Source: Burkholderiaceae bacterium
GTDB lineage: Bacteria; Pseudomonadota; Gammaproteobacteria; Burkholderiales; Burkholderiaceae_C
Length of the DNA stretch: 64,000 nt
NCBI GenBank assembly: GCA_030123545.1
Contig: CP126124.1
Coordinates: 3,410,001 to 3,474,000, forward strand
Reading direction: 5' to 3'
Part shown: piece by piece, positions 36,272 through 45,552 of the stretch
Layout: every line of letters starts with the position of its first letter
How positions within the stretch are numbered: the first letter of the stretch is position 1
The notes under the pieces: generated by a model
What the model was told of the DNA's origin: nothing
Databases searched by the model: none
Seen by the model: only the letters and a program-made list of their open reading frames with translations
Translations under genes and position numbers: made by a program

Positions 36272-37411
36272 ATGTCGATGCTTCGTTCTTCTCGCCCGCT
36301 ATTCATTTTGATAGTCCTGTTCCTGAGCGGCTGCGCCTTTGCCCCCGGTCTGCACTTCGACAGCACATCGCAAACGGCTTCCTCGGCTTCGGCGGATACC
36401 CCGCCGCCCGGCGCGTTGATCAACATCACGCCCGACCTGATCCGCCAGCAGCGCACGCAGGAAGCCGGCATCAGCGACGGCGTGAAGCACCTGTTCGGCA
36501 CGGCAGCGCCCTACACCATCGGCCCCGCCGACGTGGTCAATATCGTGGTCTGGAACCATCCAGAACTTGTCCTCGCGCCGGCGGGCGCGACGCTGACCAC
36601 CGATGCCTCGGGGCTCGCCGTGGTCGGCAACGGCTACAACGTCAGCCCCGACGGGCTGATCCAGTTCCCGCTGCTCGGCACCTTCAAGATCGCAGGCCTG
36701 ACCGAAGACCAGGCGCGCGAAGAACTGACCCGGCGCCTGGCCAAATACCTGCGCGATCCGCAGGTCACCGTGCGCGTGCAGGCCTACCGCGCCGGCCGCG
36801 TGTACGTCGATGGCGAGGTGAAAACCCCCGGCGTGCAGGCCATCAACGACATTCCGATGACGCTGCCCGAGGCCATCAACCGCGCCGGCGGGCTCACCAA
36901 GCTGGCTGATCGCGCCACGGTGGACGTCACCCGCCACGGCACCACCACGGTCGTCAACATGCCGCAACTGGCGCGCCTGGGCATCAATCCGTCGCGCATC
37001 CTGCTGCATGCCGGCGACCTCGTGCGCGTGGGCAGCCGCGACGACAGCCGGGTGTACGTGATGGGCGAGGTCACCAAGCCCGTCGCCCAGCCGCTGAACA
37101 GCAACGGGCGCCTCACGCTCAACGATGCCCTCGGCGAGGCGGGCGGCGTCAGCACCACCTCGGGTGACCCGCGCCAGATTTACGTGGTGCGCAACGTGCC
37201 GGACGGCAAGCCCGAGATCTACCACCTCGATGCCGCCTCTCCGGTCGCCTATGCGCTGACGAACGGTTTCGAGTTGAAGGCCCACGACGTGGTGTACGTC
37301 GACGCCGCGCCGCTGGTGCGCTGGAACCGCGTGATCAGCCTGATCCTGCCGACGGCGGAGTCGGCTTACTACGCCACCATCACGCGCGCCAGCGTCAACG
37401 TGAATCCATGA
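36272..37411 (+). CDS. wza: Polysaccharide export outer-membrane lipoprotein (Wza family)
   Basis: 379 residues. Lipobox LSGC at about residue 22 after a hydrophobic signal. The poly_export domain includes YTIGPADVVNIVVWNHPEL, FPLLGTFKIAGLTEDQAREEL and RLAKYLRDPQVTVRV; two SLBB domains follow (VYVDGEVKTPGVQAI and VYVMGEVTKPVAQPL). The C-terminus has the segment LVRWNRVISLILPTAESAYY, matching the Wza outer-membrane helix. The start overlaps nothing upstream; its stop overlaps wzb by four bases. It forms the exit channel for the polymer. Confidence 0.93.
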   Translation: MSMLRSSRPLFILIVLFLSGCAFAPGLHFDSTSQTASSASADTPPPGALINITPDLIRQQRTQEAGISDGVKHLFGTAAPYTIGPADVVNIVVWNHPELVLAPAGATLTTDASGLAVVGNGYNVSPDGLIQFPLLGTFKIAGLTEDQAREELTRRLAKYLRDPQVTVRVQAYRAGRVYVDGEVKTPGVQAINDIPMTLPEAINRAGGLTKLADRATVDVTRHGTTTVVNMPQLARLGINPSRILLHAGDLVRVGSRDDSRVYVMGEVTKPVAQPLNSNGRLTLNDALGEAGGVSTTSGDPRQIYVVRNVPDGKPEIYHLDAASPVAYALTNGFELKAHDVVYVDAAPLVRWNRVISLILPTAESAYYATITRASVNVNP

Positions 37412-37851
37412 ACAACATCCTGGCCGTCTGCGTCGGCAATATCTGCCGCAGTCCCGTGGCCGAGGCGCTGCTGAAAGACCGGCTGCCCGGCCGCAAGGTC
37501 TGGTCGGCCGGTCTGCACGCACTGGTTGGCCAGCCGGCCGACGCCACCGCGCGCGAGGTCGCGCGGCAGCACGGGCTCGACCTGTCGGCGCACCGCGCCC
37601 AGCAGCTCGCCGGCTGGATGTGCAGCCACGCCGACCTGGTGCTGGTCATGGAAGCCGGCCACCAGCAAGAGCTCGAAGACCTGTACCCCGCCGCGCGCGG
37701 CAAGATTCACCGCCTCGGCGAGTTCGGCCCGCAGGGCGCATTCGACATTGCCGACCCGTACCGCCAGCCCCGTTCCGTGTTCGAGGCCACCCATGCCGCC
37801 ATCGCGCAGGGCGTGGCCGAATGGGTGCGCCGCATTGAGCTTGTTTCGTGA
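37408..37851 (+). CDS. wzb: Low-molecular-weight protein tyrosine phosphatase (Wzb)
   Basis: 147 residues. The P-loop CVGNICRSP (CX5R, Cys at about residue 8) and the general-acid motif DPYR near residue 119 are intact. In capsule systems it dephosphorylates the Wzc kinase tail, which cycles polymer assembly. Overlaps wza by four bases and is followed 12 bp later by wzc, the classic wza-wzb-wzc order. Confidence 0.95.
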   Translation: MNNILAVCVGNICRSPVAEALLKDRLPGRKVWSAGLHALVGQPADATAREVARQHGLDLSAHRAQQLAGWMCSHADLVLVMEAGHQQELEDLYPAARGKIHRLGEFGPQGAFDIADPYRQPRSVFEATHAAIAQGVAEWVRRIELVS

Positions 37852-37863
37852 TCGCCTGACTGA

Positions 37864-40107
37864 ATGAAATCGCCGCAAATCCCCCCGCAGGCCGCGTCAG
37901 CCTGGTCGCCGACCGACCGGAAGGACGATGATGAAATCGACCTGCTCGGGCTGCTCAACGTCCTGCTCGATGCGCGCTGGTTCATTGCCGCCGTCACCGT
38001 GCTGGCGTTGCTGGTGGGCGGCGCCTATGCGTTCCTCAGCCGCCCGGTCTACCAAGCCAACGCGCTGTTCCAGGTCGAAGACAGCCAGCCCAGCGCGAGC
38101 CGCGTGCTGGGCGAGGCGTCCAGCCTGTTCGACATCAAGTCGCCTGCTTCGGCCGAGATGGAAATCCTGCGCTCGCGTCTGGTGGTCGGTCAGGCGGTGG
38201 GCGATCTGCGCCTGTACCTCAGTGCGGCTCCCAAATACATCCCGCTGGTGGGCAACTGGCTCGCGCGCCATGCCACCGGGCTGTCGAACCCGGGTTTGCT
38301 GGGCATCGGCGGCTATGTGTCGGGCACCGAGTCCATTTACGTGCGCCAGCTCGACGTGCCCACTGCACTGGAAGACAAATCCTTGTTGCTGGTCGCCACC
38401 TCAGGCGGCTTTGCGCTGCACGATCCGCAAGGCAACACGCTGGTGCAGGGCAAGGTCGGCACGCCGGCCGAATTCGCCGACGGCAACGGCCGCATCCTGG
38501 TGACCGATCTGCACGCCAAACCCGGCGCCTGGTTCACCGTGCGGCGCGACTCGCGCCGCCGCGTCGTCGAAGAACTGCAAAAGCGGCTGAACATCTCGCA
38601 GCAGGGCCGCGAGTCCGGCATCATCAACGTGACGCTGCAGGGCAGCGACCCGCAGCAAATTGCGCGCACCCTGAACGCCGTGGGCGTCAACTACGTGCGC
38701 CAGAACGTCGAGCGCAAGGCCGCCGAGGCCGAAAAATCCCTGGCCTTCCTCGGCGACTACCTGCCGCAGCTCAAGAAGCAACTCGAAGACTCGGAAGCGC
38801 GGTTCAACAAGTTCCGCGACGAGCACGGCGCGTTCGACCTGGGCGAGCAGGGCAAAAACTACCTCGACACCATCGTCAAGCTGCAGGCGAACCTGCTCGA
38901 TCTGCAGCAAAAACGCCGCGCGCAAAGCGCGCTGTACACGCCGGCCAATCCCGTCATCCAGACGCTCGATGCGCAGATCGCCGCGGTCGACAAAGACATC
39001 GCGACCATGACCGCCAAGGTCAAGACCCTGCCCAACACCGAACAAGAGCTGCTGCGTCTGCAGCGCGACGTCAAGGTCAACGGCGAGCTTTATCTGAACC
39101 TGCTCACCAGCTCGCAGCAGCTGCGCCTGGTCAAGGAAGGCAAGGTCGGCAACGTGCGCATGGTCGACGCCCCGGTGGTGCCCGAGCGGCCCATCAAACC
39201 CGAACGCGCGCTGGTGCTGGCCATCAGCGGCGTGCTCGGCCTGCTGCTGGGCATGGGCCTGGCCCTGCTGCGGAACAGCCTGCGCCCCGGCATCCAGGAT
39301 CCGTCCGACATCGAATCCGGCATCGGTCTGCACGTGTTCGCCACGGTGCCGCATTCGCCCGCGCAGGACAGGCTGTCCAGGCTGGCCAAAAGCGGTGCGC
39401 CCGGCCAGCACCTGCTGGCCACCAGCGCTCCCGACGACCCGAGCGTGGAAGGCCTGCGCAGCCTGCGCACCGCGCTGCAATTCGCGATGCTCGATGCGCG
39501 CAACAACATCGTGCTGTTCACGGGGCCCACGCCGGGCATGGGGAAATCCTTTGTCACGGCCAACTTCGCCGCCGTGCTGGGCGCCGGCGGCAAGCGTGTG
39601 CTGCTGATCGACGCCGACCTGCGCAGGGGCCACATTCACCAGATTTTTGGCCTGCAGCGCGGCCATGGCCTGAGCGAACTGGTGACCGGCAGCGCCGCGC
39701 TGCCCGACGTGCTGCACCGCGCCGTCGTGCCCAACCTCGACCTGATCGCCACCGGCACCCTGCCGCCCAACCCCGGCGAACTGCTCTCATCGCCCGCGGC
39801 CGTGGGACTGCTGCAGGGCCTGTCGGCCCAATACGACCTGGTCGTCATCGACACCCCACCCGTGCTGGCCGTGTCCGACACGCAGGCGCTGGCGCCGAAG
39901 GCCGGCACGGTGTTTCTGCTGGCCCGCTCCGAGGTCACCTCGCTGGCCGAGCTGCACGAAAGCGCCAGGCGTCTGGCGCAGGCGGGCGCATCGGTCAAGG
40001 GCGTGGTGTTCAACGACCTCGACATCAGCCGCAAGCGCTACGGCGGCAAATACAGCAGCTACCGCTACACGAATTACAACTACGTCAACCCAGGGAGTCT
40101 CAAATGA
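37864..40107 (+). CDS. wzc: Polysaccharide co-polymerase/BY-tyrosine kinase (Wzc)
   Basis: 747 residues. An N-terminal Wzz domain with TM1 around 37-57, a long periplasmic coiled coil (about 270-420), TM2 around 450-470 just after the Pro-rich PERPIKPERALV, then the cytoplasmic kinase: Walker A GPTPGMGKS (about 554-562), Walker A' VLLIDADLRRG and Walker B LVVIDTPPV. The C-terminal tyrosine cluster YGGKYSSYRYTNYNY provides autophosphorylation sites. uppS overlaps its stop by four bases. Confidence 0.95.
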   Translation: MKSPQIPPQAASAWSPTDRKDDDEIDLLGLLNVLLDARWFIAAVTVLALLVGGAYAFLSRPVYQANALFQVEDSQPSASRVLGEASSLFDIKSPASAEMEILRSRLVVGQAVGDLRLYLSAAPKYIPLVGNWLARHATGLSNPGLLGIGGYVSGTESIYVRQLDVPTALEDKSLLLVATSGGFALHDPQGNTLVQGKVGTPAEFADGNGRILVTDLHAKPGAWFTVRRDSRRRVVEELQKRLNISQQGRESGIINVTLQGSDPQQIARTLNAVGVNYVRQNVERKAAEAEKSLAFLGDYLPQLKKQLEDSEARFNKFRDEHGAFDLGEQGKNYLDTIVKLQANLLDLQQKRRAQSALYTPANPVIQTLDAQIAAVDKDIATMTAKVKTLPNTEQELLRLQRDVKVNGELYLNLLTSSQQLRLVKEGKVGNVRMVDAPVVPERPIKPERALVLAISGVLGLLLGMGLALLRNSLRPGIQDPSDIESGIGLHVFATVPHSPAQDRLSRLAKSGAPGQHLLATSAPDDPSVEGLRSLRTALQFAMLDARNNIVLFTGPTPGMGKSFVTANFAAVLGAGGKRVLLIDADLRRGHIHQIFGLQRGHGLSELVTGSAALPDVLHRAVVPNLDLIATGTLPPNPGELLSSPAAVGLLQGLSAQYDLVVIDTPPVLAVSDTQALAPKAGTVFLLARSEVTSLAELHESARRLAQAGASVKGVVFNDLDISRKRYGGKYSSYRYTNYNYVNPGSLK

Positions 40108-40838
40108 AGCCAACGTTACCGCCAGCCGCGGCCATGCCGCAGCACATCGCCGTCATCATGGACGGCAACCGACGCTGGGCCAGCCGGCGCGGCCTGCCGC
40201 GCGCCCTGGGCCATGCCAGCGGGGCCCGGCGCGTGCGCCAGATCGTGGAGGCCTGTGCCGAGCGCGGCGTGCGCTACCTCACGCTGTTCGCGTTCAGCAC
40301 CGAAAACTGGCGGCGCCCGGCCGACGAAGTCTCCAGCCTGATGGGCCTGTTCCTGCAGTACCTGCAAAAGGAGGCCAGCGACATGCACCTGAAGGGGGTG
40401 CGCCTGAAGGTCATCGGCGACCGCAGCGCCTTCGACGCACGGCTGCAGGCGCTGATGACCCACGTCGAAGCGCTGACCGCCGGCAACACCAGAATCACGC
40501 TGACCATTGCCGCCAACTACGGCGGCCGCTGGGACATGCTGCACGCCCTCAAGGCCTGGCAGACCGCCAACCCCGGCGCTTCCATCGACGACTTGAGCGA
40601 CGAAATCCTGCGCGCCCACCTGTGCACGGCCGGCATTCCCGACCCCGACCTGCTGATCCGCACCGGCGGCGAGTCGCGCATCAGCAACTTCATGCTGTGG
40701 CAAATGGCCTATACCGAGCTGTTCTTCACCGACGCGCTCTGGCCCGACTTTTCCGCGCAGGTGCTGGACCAGGCATTGGCCTGGTACCTTGCGCGCGACC
40801 GCCGCTTTGGCGCCTCCGGCGCGCTGGCCGCTGGCTGA
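40104..40838 (+). CDS. uppS: Undecaprenyl (polyprenyl) diphosphate synthase within the exopolysaccharide operon
   Basis: 244-residue cis-prenyltransferase. All catalytic blocks are intact: AVIMDGNRRWASRRG (Asp/Asn/Arg), ALGHASGARRVR, LTLFAFSTENWRRP, and RTGGESRISNFMLWQMAYTELFFTDALWPDF. It would supply lipid carrier for the sugar polymer. Housekeeping uppS normally sits in the frr-uppS-cdsA cluster, so this copy is probably an extra, pathway-dedicated one; whether another copy exists cannot be seen here. Coupled to wzc by ATGA overlap. Confidence 0.92.
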   Translation: MKPTLPPAAAMPQHIAVIMDGNRRWASRRGLPRALGHASGARRVRQIVEACAERGVRYLTLFAFSTENWRRPADEVSSLMGLFLQYLQKEASDMHLKGVRLKVIGDRSAFDARLQALMTHVEALTAGNTRITLTIAANYGGRWDMLHALKAWQTANPGASIDDLSDEILRAHLCTAGIPDPDLLIRTGGESRISNFMLWQMAYTELFFTDALWPDFSAQVLDQALAWYLARDRRFGASGALAAG

Positions 40839-40864
40839 CGCGCCTTGACCGGCGCGTTTTGACC

Positions 40865-41995
40865 ATGCAATCCCTCTACCGTTTGTACGTGGCGCACCCT
40901 GCCGTGGTGGCCGGGGCCGTGTCGCTGCTCGTCGCCTGGCTGCTGGTGGCCACCCAGCGCTGGCACGGCCGCCTCACCATCGACTCGACCCTGGGTGTGC
41001 AGAAGTTTCACACCGCGCCTACCCCTCGCGTGGGCGGCATCGCCATTGCGGCGGGTATTTTGGCGGGCTACCTGCTCGCCAGGCCCGACCGACGCGCGTT
41101 GCTGGGCCCGCTGCTGGTGGCAGGCATCCCCGCCCTTGCCTTTGGCCTGCTGGAAGACCTGACCAAGAGCGTCAGCGTGCGCAGCCGCCTGCTGGCGACC
41201 ATGGGTTGCGGTGTGCTGGGCTGGGCCATCACCGGCTGCGCCATCACCAGCGCCAACGTGCCGGGGCTGGACTGGCTGCTGGGCTTTGCCGCCATCTCGG
41301 TCGCCTTCACGGCATTTGCCGTGGGCGGCGTGGCCAATGCCATCAACATCGTGGACGGCTTCAACGGCCTGGCTGGCGGCACTCTTCTCGTCATTCTCAC
41401 GGCCTTTGGCGTCATGACCACGGCCCTGGGCGACCATGACCTGGCCCGCGTCAGCCTGATCCTGGCCGGTGCCATGGCCGGTTTCCTGCTGGTCAACTGG
41501 CCGCTGGGCAAGATATTCCTGGGCGACGGCGGCGCCTACCTGGCGGGGTTTGCGGTGGCCTGGCTGGCCGTGTTGATTCTGGCCCGCCACGCGGAAGTCT
41601 CGGCCTGGTCCCCGATGCTGGTGTGCGGCTACCCGATACTGGAAACCTTCTTCAGCATTGCCCGGCGCCGCCGGCGCGGCCACAGCCCCGGCGACCCGGA
41701 CCGCCTGCACCTGCATAGCCTGGTCCGGCGCCGCCTGATACCGCGCCTGTTGCCGCATGCCGGCAGCCGCGCGCGCAACTCCGCCACCGGTGCCGTCATG
41801 TGGGGCGCAGCGCTGCTGCCGGCCGTTATCGCCGTGCAATGGCCCACCGATACGCTCATCCTGGCGCTGGGCTTTGGCGTGTGCGCGCTGGCGTATGCGC
41901 TGGTTTACGCGCGACTCACTCGATTCCGCTGGTGCTTCAGTGCCGCCACACTGCAATCCAAGGCAGCCAGTGGTATCCGGTTACCAAATCAATGA
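40865..41995 (+). CDS. WecA/MraY-family undecaprenyl-phosphate sugar-1-phosphate transferase
   Basis: 376 residues with about 10-11 membrane helices. VQKFHTAPTPRVGGIA, LLEDLTKSVSVRSRL (DD motif as ED), NAINIVDGFNGLAGG, FLGDGGAYLAGF and DRLHLHSLVRRR (HLH) are the family landmarks. It transfers a HexNAc-1-phosphate or similar to undecaprenyl phosphate, the first step of repeat-unit assembly. The stop codon and last few codons (RLPNQ) lie within the long palindrome of the next gene pair, so the end of this gene may have been replaced when that module arrived. Confidence 0.88.
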   Translation: MQSLYRLYVAHPAVVAGAVSLLVAWLLVATQRWHGRLTIDSTLGVQKFHTAPTPRVGGIAIAAGILAGYLLARPDRRALLGPLLVAGIPALAFGLLEDLTKSVSVRSRLLATMGCGVLGWAITGCAITSANVPGLDWLLGFAAISVAFTAFAVGGVANAINIVDGFNGLAGGTLLVILTAFGVMTTALGDHDLARVSLILAGAMAGFLLVNWPLGKIFLGDGGAYLAGFAVAWLAVLILARHAEVSAWSPMLVCGYPILETFFSIARRRRRGHSPGDPDRLHLHSLVRRRLIPRLLPHAGSRARNSATGAVMWGAALLPAVIAVQWPTDTLILALGFGVCALAYALVYARLTRFRWCFSAATLQSKAASGIRLPNQ

Positions 41996-42018
41996 TATCG
42001 TGATATCATTGATTTGGT
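41983..42018. promoter_or_regulatory. Long perfect palindrome: FitAB operator
   Basis: ACCAAATCAATGATATC (41983-41999) and GATATCATTGATTTGGT (42002-42018) are perfect 17-bp inverted arms with a GT spacer. It lies 23 bp before fitA and covers the wecA-like stop. RHH antitoxins such as FitA bind inverted repeats in their own promoter, so autoregulation is expected. Confidence 0.75.
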
Positions 42019-42041
42019 TTACATAGCGCACGAGGTGTCCG

Positions 42042-42290
42042 ATGGCTCAAGTCGTGGTTCGCAATATCGAAGACGATGTCAAAGCGCGGCTGAAGCAGCG
42101 CGCCGCCCTGCACGGCTGGAGCATGGAAGAAGAGGTCCGCCAGATTCTGCGTCAGGTTGTCGCGGAACAGGGGCAGCCTCCCGTCAAACTCGGCTCCCGC
42201 ATGGCCGCGCGCTTTGCCGGCATTGGCCTGGCGGGCGAGTTGCCACAAATCCAAGGCCAGGCCGCCGTACCCATGGACTTTGGCGCATGA
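42042..42290 (+). CDS. FitA-like ribbon-helix-helix antitoxin
   Basis: 82 residues. The RHH motif is MAQVVVRNIEDDVKARLKQRAALHGWSMEEEVRQIL, as in FitA/plasmid-stability antitoxins: a beta strand followed by two helices. The C-terminal part (about 45-82) would wrap around the toxin. The stop overlaps the toxin start (ATGA). Very close to the palindrome it is expected to bind. Confidence 0.88.
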   Translation: MAQVVVRNIEDDVKARLKQRAALHGWSMEEEVRQILRQVVAEQGQPPVKLGSRMAARFAGIGLAGELPQIQGQAAVPMDFGA

Positions 42291-42712
42291 TCGTGCTGGA
42301 CACCAATGTCCTGTCGGCCTTGATGCAGCAGCAGCCAGACACGCAGGTCGTGGCCTGGCTCGACAACCAGCCTGCCGAATCCATCTGGATCAGCAGCATT
42401 ACCCTGTTCGAAGCCCGCTGCGGCCTGGCGCTGCTGGCACCCGGCCAGCGCAAAGGCGTGCTGCAAGAGCGCTTTGACCAGTTCCTGCAAGACGATCTGG
42501 AAAACCGCGTGCTGCCGTTCGATGCCAATGCGGCAATCCAGGCCGCCCAACTGGCCACCGACCGCAAAGCGCGCGGCCGCCCTGTGGACATGCGCGACAC
42601 CTTTCTCGCCGGTATTGCCCTGGCCCGGCGCGCCACCTTGGCCACCCGCAACACGCGCCACTTTGACGATCTGTCGGTCCCCGTGGTCAATCCGTGGGTG
42701 GATAGCGAATAA
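42287..42712 (+). CDS. FitB/VapC-type PIN-domain toxin
   Basis: 141-residue PIN ribonuclease. Metal-binding acidic residues visible: Asp5 (LDTNVLS), Glu42 (LFEARCG), Asp104 (DMRDTFLAGIA) and Asp127 (RNTRHFDD). The family cleaves RNA unless held by its antitoxin. The module sits between the WecA-like gene and the flippase, splitting the exopolysaccharide locus without breaking a reading frame. Confidence 0.88.
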   Translation: MIVLDTNVLSALMQQQPDTQVVAWLDNQPAESIWISSITLFEARCGLALLAPGQRKGVLQERFDQFLQDDLENRVLPFDANAAIQAAQLATDRKARGRPVDMRDTFLAGIALARRATLATRNTRHFDDLSVPVVNPWVDSE

Positions 42713-43063
42713 AAACCAGATTATGCCCATATCAGACGTACACAATTAGCTATCAAAAGAATAGTAATAATGACTACCTCCCGACAACTCCAAACTTGCC
42801 CGCTAGCCATGTCTTGGCCCCTTTCCCTGTGGGAGAGAGCACGGGCGAGGGCGCCCCTGTCGATGGCCAGCTTGGGCGCAGGCGGTCCCGCACGCCGACG
42901 CGCATGGCACGACTGGAGCAACCCTACTGGCGCATGCAAGCAATGGGCAGTCGGTCCTCGGGTTGAAGCTGTTCATATGTCGTTGTGCTCCGCATGTGCG
43001 CACCCTACTTTAAAGGGCGTTGCACTTTAGAGTTGAGGCCACTCGTATTTTGATTAGTGCAAG
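42713..43063. other. Intergenic region with an AT-rich mini-repeat and a REP-like remnant
   Basis: 351 bp without a convincing gene. An AT-rich element TTAGCTATCAAAAGAATAG sits at 42748-42766 (CTAT/ATAG arms). At about 42816-42855 TTGGCCCCTTTCCCTGTGGG and AGAGAGCACGGGCGAGGGCG resemble the REP-like units at 8.8 kb in degenerate form. A GC drop begins here and continues into the flippase. Confidence 0.45.
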
Positions 43064-44500
43064 TTGTTCAAAACTTCTCTCATCTACTTTCTAATTCGCG
43101 CTATCAATGGCGTGTTGTCCGTAGGTACGATCTACGTACTCACTCGTATTCTGTCGGCTGAGCAATATGGCCTCTACGCGCTTGGCATTGCAAGCATTCT
43201 GGTGTGTGCTACTGTGCTATTTCAGTGGATTGCAGTTACGGTTTCTCGTTTCTACGGAGCGCACCTGACTGAGCCCAACATATTGTTGGCTGAGGCGCTC
43301 CGGCTCTTTGCCGTTGTTGCAGTTATTAGTTTAGTCGCAACAGCTTGTCTCGCGTTCTGGTCACAGCTCCTTTCGACACCCCCTCTACTTGTCTTGAGCG
43401 TCGGAGTGGGTGCGGTTGCGATGGGTCTGTACAACCTCGGGCTTCAAATCGCCAATGTAAAGGGCGAACCAAATCGCTATGGCCTCTTAACAGCGTCGCG
43501 CGGTGCGTTGGCGTTGATATTTGCGGTGTGCTTTGTTCGCCTCGGATTCGGTGGTATTGGTGCTGTGTTTGCTTCTGCCCTTGCATCCATAGCATCCGTG
43601 ACTTTTTTTGGTACTCGCTACCAAGGTAATAGACGGCACACCAATTCAAATCTACGGCGTCAGATAATCGCCTACGGGTTACCGCTGACCCTGTCCTACC
43701 TTGCCATCATGGTGGTGGATATGTCTGACCGCTTCATGATTGCTGGGTGGATGGGGGCATCTTCTGTTTCTGGGTACGCGGCTGCGTATGACCTGACCCA
43801 GCAGACAATAGGCGCTACGCTGAATGTATTTTTTCTTGTCTGTTATCCGCGCATCACAGTTGAATGGGAGGCCGGTGGGGCTCTAAGGGCCCGTCAGGCG
43901 ATGATTCCGCTCTCCAAAGCCATGCTGCTTGTGGCGCCGCTGCTCGCCGGTCTATTTGTCGGGTTGGCAACAAACATCACCCAGCTCGTGCTTGGCTCCG
44001 CCGTTCAGCCTGAAGCGGCGCAGGTGATGCCATGGATCGCCGTCGCTATCGCAATTGCATCCATCAAGGTTTACTATTTGGATGTGGCACTTCAACTTGC
44101 AAAGGGAACACGTTTGCAGTTGGGCATCACGGTCATCATGGCAGTGCTGAACGTGGTATTGAACGTTATCCTGATACCGAGGCTCGGCGTAGTCGGCGCA
44201 GCCATATCAACGACGGCAGCCTTCTCTTCAGGCGCGATTCTCAGCTGGTGGTTTGGTCGGCGGTGGGGCGTTTTCCCGGATCGTAAACGAGATGCAATGA
44301 ACATGACCTTAGTGTTTGCAGCAGTCGTCTTTTCCATCTATTGGGTATCGACGGATTCCCATGCTGGCATTGTAGGCACGCTGCTTCGCATATTCGCAGG
44401 ACTTACCGGGTATGTAGCGGCCATTGTAATTACTAACCACGCGGAAATTCGAGCTGGATTTTGGAGAAAACTAAAATCTAATCTAATTAATATTAAATGA
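43064..44500 (+). CDS. Wzx-type polysaccharide flippase
   Basis: 478 residues with about 12-14 membrane helices, MATE/MOP superfamily polysaccharide transporter. The N-terminus LIYFLIRAINGVLSVGTIYVLTRILSAEQYGLYAL is characteristic. It would flip lipid-linked repeat units across the inner membrane. An in-frame stop just upstream forces the TTG start at 43064 (or a later one). GC content is lower than in the wza-uppS block, suggesting a different origin. Confidence 0.85.
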   Translation: MFKTSLIYFLIRAINGVLSVGTIYVLTRILSAEQYGLYALGIASILVCATVLFQWIAVTVSRFYGAHLTEPNILLAEALRLFAVVAVISLVATACLAFWSQLLSTPPLLVLSVGVGAVAMGLYNLGLQIANVKGEPNRYGLLTASRGALALIFAVCFVRLGFGGIGAVFASALASIASVTFFGTRYQGNRRHTNSNLRRQIIAYGLPLTLSYLAIMVVDMSDRFMIAGWMGASSVSGYAAAYDLTQQTIGATLNVFFLVCYPRITVEWEAGGALRARQAMIPLSKAMLLVAPLLAGLFVGLATNITQLVLGSAVQPEAAQVMPWIAVAIAIASIKVYYLDVALQLAKGTRLQLGITVIMAVLNVVLNVILIPRLGVVGAAISTTAAFSSGAILSWWFGRRWGVFPDRKRDAMNMTLVFAAVVFSIYWVSTDSHAGIVGTLLRIFAGLTGYVAAIVITNHAEIRAGFWRKLKSNLINIK

Positions 44501-44508
44501 TTACTTAA

Positions 44509-45552
44509 ATGGTTTATATATACGGATTATTAAGTATTTATTTAAGTTATATATTTACTCGACAAATAAAATATAATGGAAAATTATTTCTGGCACTGGG
44601 AATTCTCTGTATTAGCGGTATAGCCATATTTCGCGGAAATGTCGGGACTGATACAATTTCCTATGAAGAAATGGCATCTGCTATACGATTTGGCTATGAA
44701 TCGTTTGGTTTGGAACCTGGATTTTTGGGGTTAATCGAATTAACTCAAAAATTTATTAATAACGAAACATATGTTATTCGTATTATTGCATTGACATTTT
44801 GTCTCACGCTATTTGTTTATCTTTTAAATGCAAATAGAAATGAAATATTTTATTTGTTTGTATTTTATATTCCATGTTTCTTTTACCAAAATAGCATGAA
44901 TGTACTGAGGATCGGATTGGCCTCTAATTTTTTACTATTATCGATACAGCACTATAGAAAAGCTAATTTTAAAATATTTTCTTTATTAGTTCTTCTGGCA
45001 GTTATCTTTCACTATTCTACCATTTTAGTTGTATTTTATTGTTGGGCTTTGATCAAGGATAATAGCAGAAAACAAATGGCATACGTGACGGTTTTCGTTT
45101 TATTGTTTTTTGTTATTCTATTCTATCTAAATCCAATGTATTTGCTTCAAAAAGTGGATCTATATAGTGACTATAAATCCCCAAGCTCATTATCCGGAAT
45201 GGGGCGATTGTTGTCTATAATCGTTTTGATAGTTGGCGTGTATAGTTCTAATTTACCGATTGCGAATCGCAATAAAATTTCTTTTTGGGCGATTGTTGTT
45301 TGCACGGGCTGCTACTTAGGTACTTTCTTTACCTACGCCGCATTGCGATTTCTAGATTTGAGTTTTTTTGCATTTTCTATTTCTACTTTATTGACTTATA
45401 ATAGGCTTAATCTTAATTTAAATAGAAATATTAAATATGCATTTTTCATTTCTGGACTAGTCTCTTTCGCTGCATCGTATCACGGTTGGGTTGCTGCATT
45501 TAACTCGTCCGAATCTCCATTCTTACCTTATAGAAGTTTATGGGTAATGTAA
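44509..45552 (+). CDS. EpsG/Wzy-like polysaccharide polymerase
   Basis: 347 residues, about 10 membrane helices. The EpsG-family motif RGNVGTDTISYEE occurs near residue 43, followed by a periplasmic loop and NVLRIGLASNFLLLSIQHY. It probably polymerises repeat units. Base composition is strikingly AT-rich (roughly 30% GC by eye) against the GC-rich genome, with AT-ending codons throughout, so it was likely acquired from a distant donor. Eight bases after the flippase stop. About 120 AT-rich bases without a gene follow. Confidence 0.78.
   Translation: MVYIYGLLSIYLSYIFTRQIKYNGKLFLALGILCISGIAIFRGNVGTDTISYEEMASAIRFGYESFGLEPGFLGLIELTQKFINNETYVIRIIALTFCLTLFVYLLNANRNEIFYLFVFYIPCFFYQNSMNVLRIGLASNFLLLSIQHYRKANFKIFSLLVLLAVIFHYSTILVVFYCWALIKDNSRKQMAYVTVFVLLFFVILFYLNPMYLLQKVDLYSDYKSPSSLSGMGRLLSIIVLIVGVYSSNLPIANRNKISFWAIVVCTGCYLGTFFTYAALRFLDLSFFAFSISTLLTYNRLNLNLNRNIKYAFFISGLVSFAASYHGWVAAFNSSESPFLPYRSLWVM

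Noticed and set aside
42713..43063. An insertion-sequence remnant between fitB and the flippase
   Set aside because: No transposase fragment or terminal inverted repeat pair was found; only a mini-repeat and a REP-like remnant.
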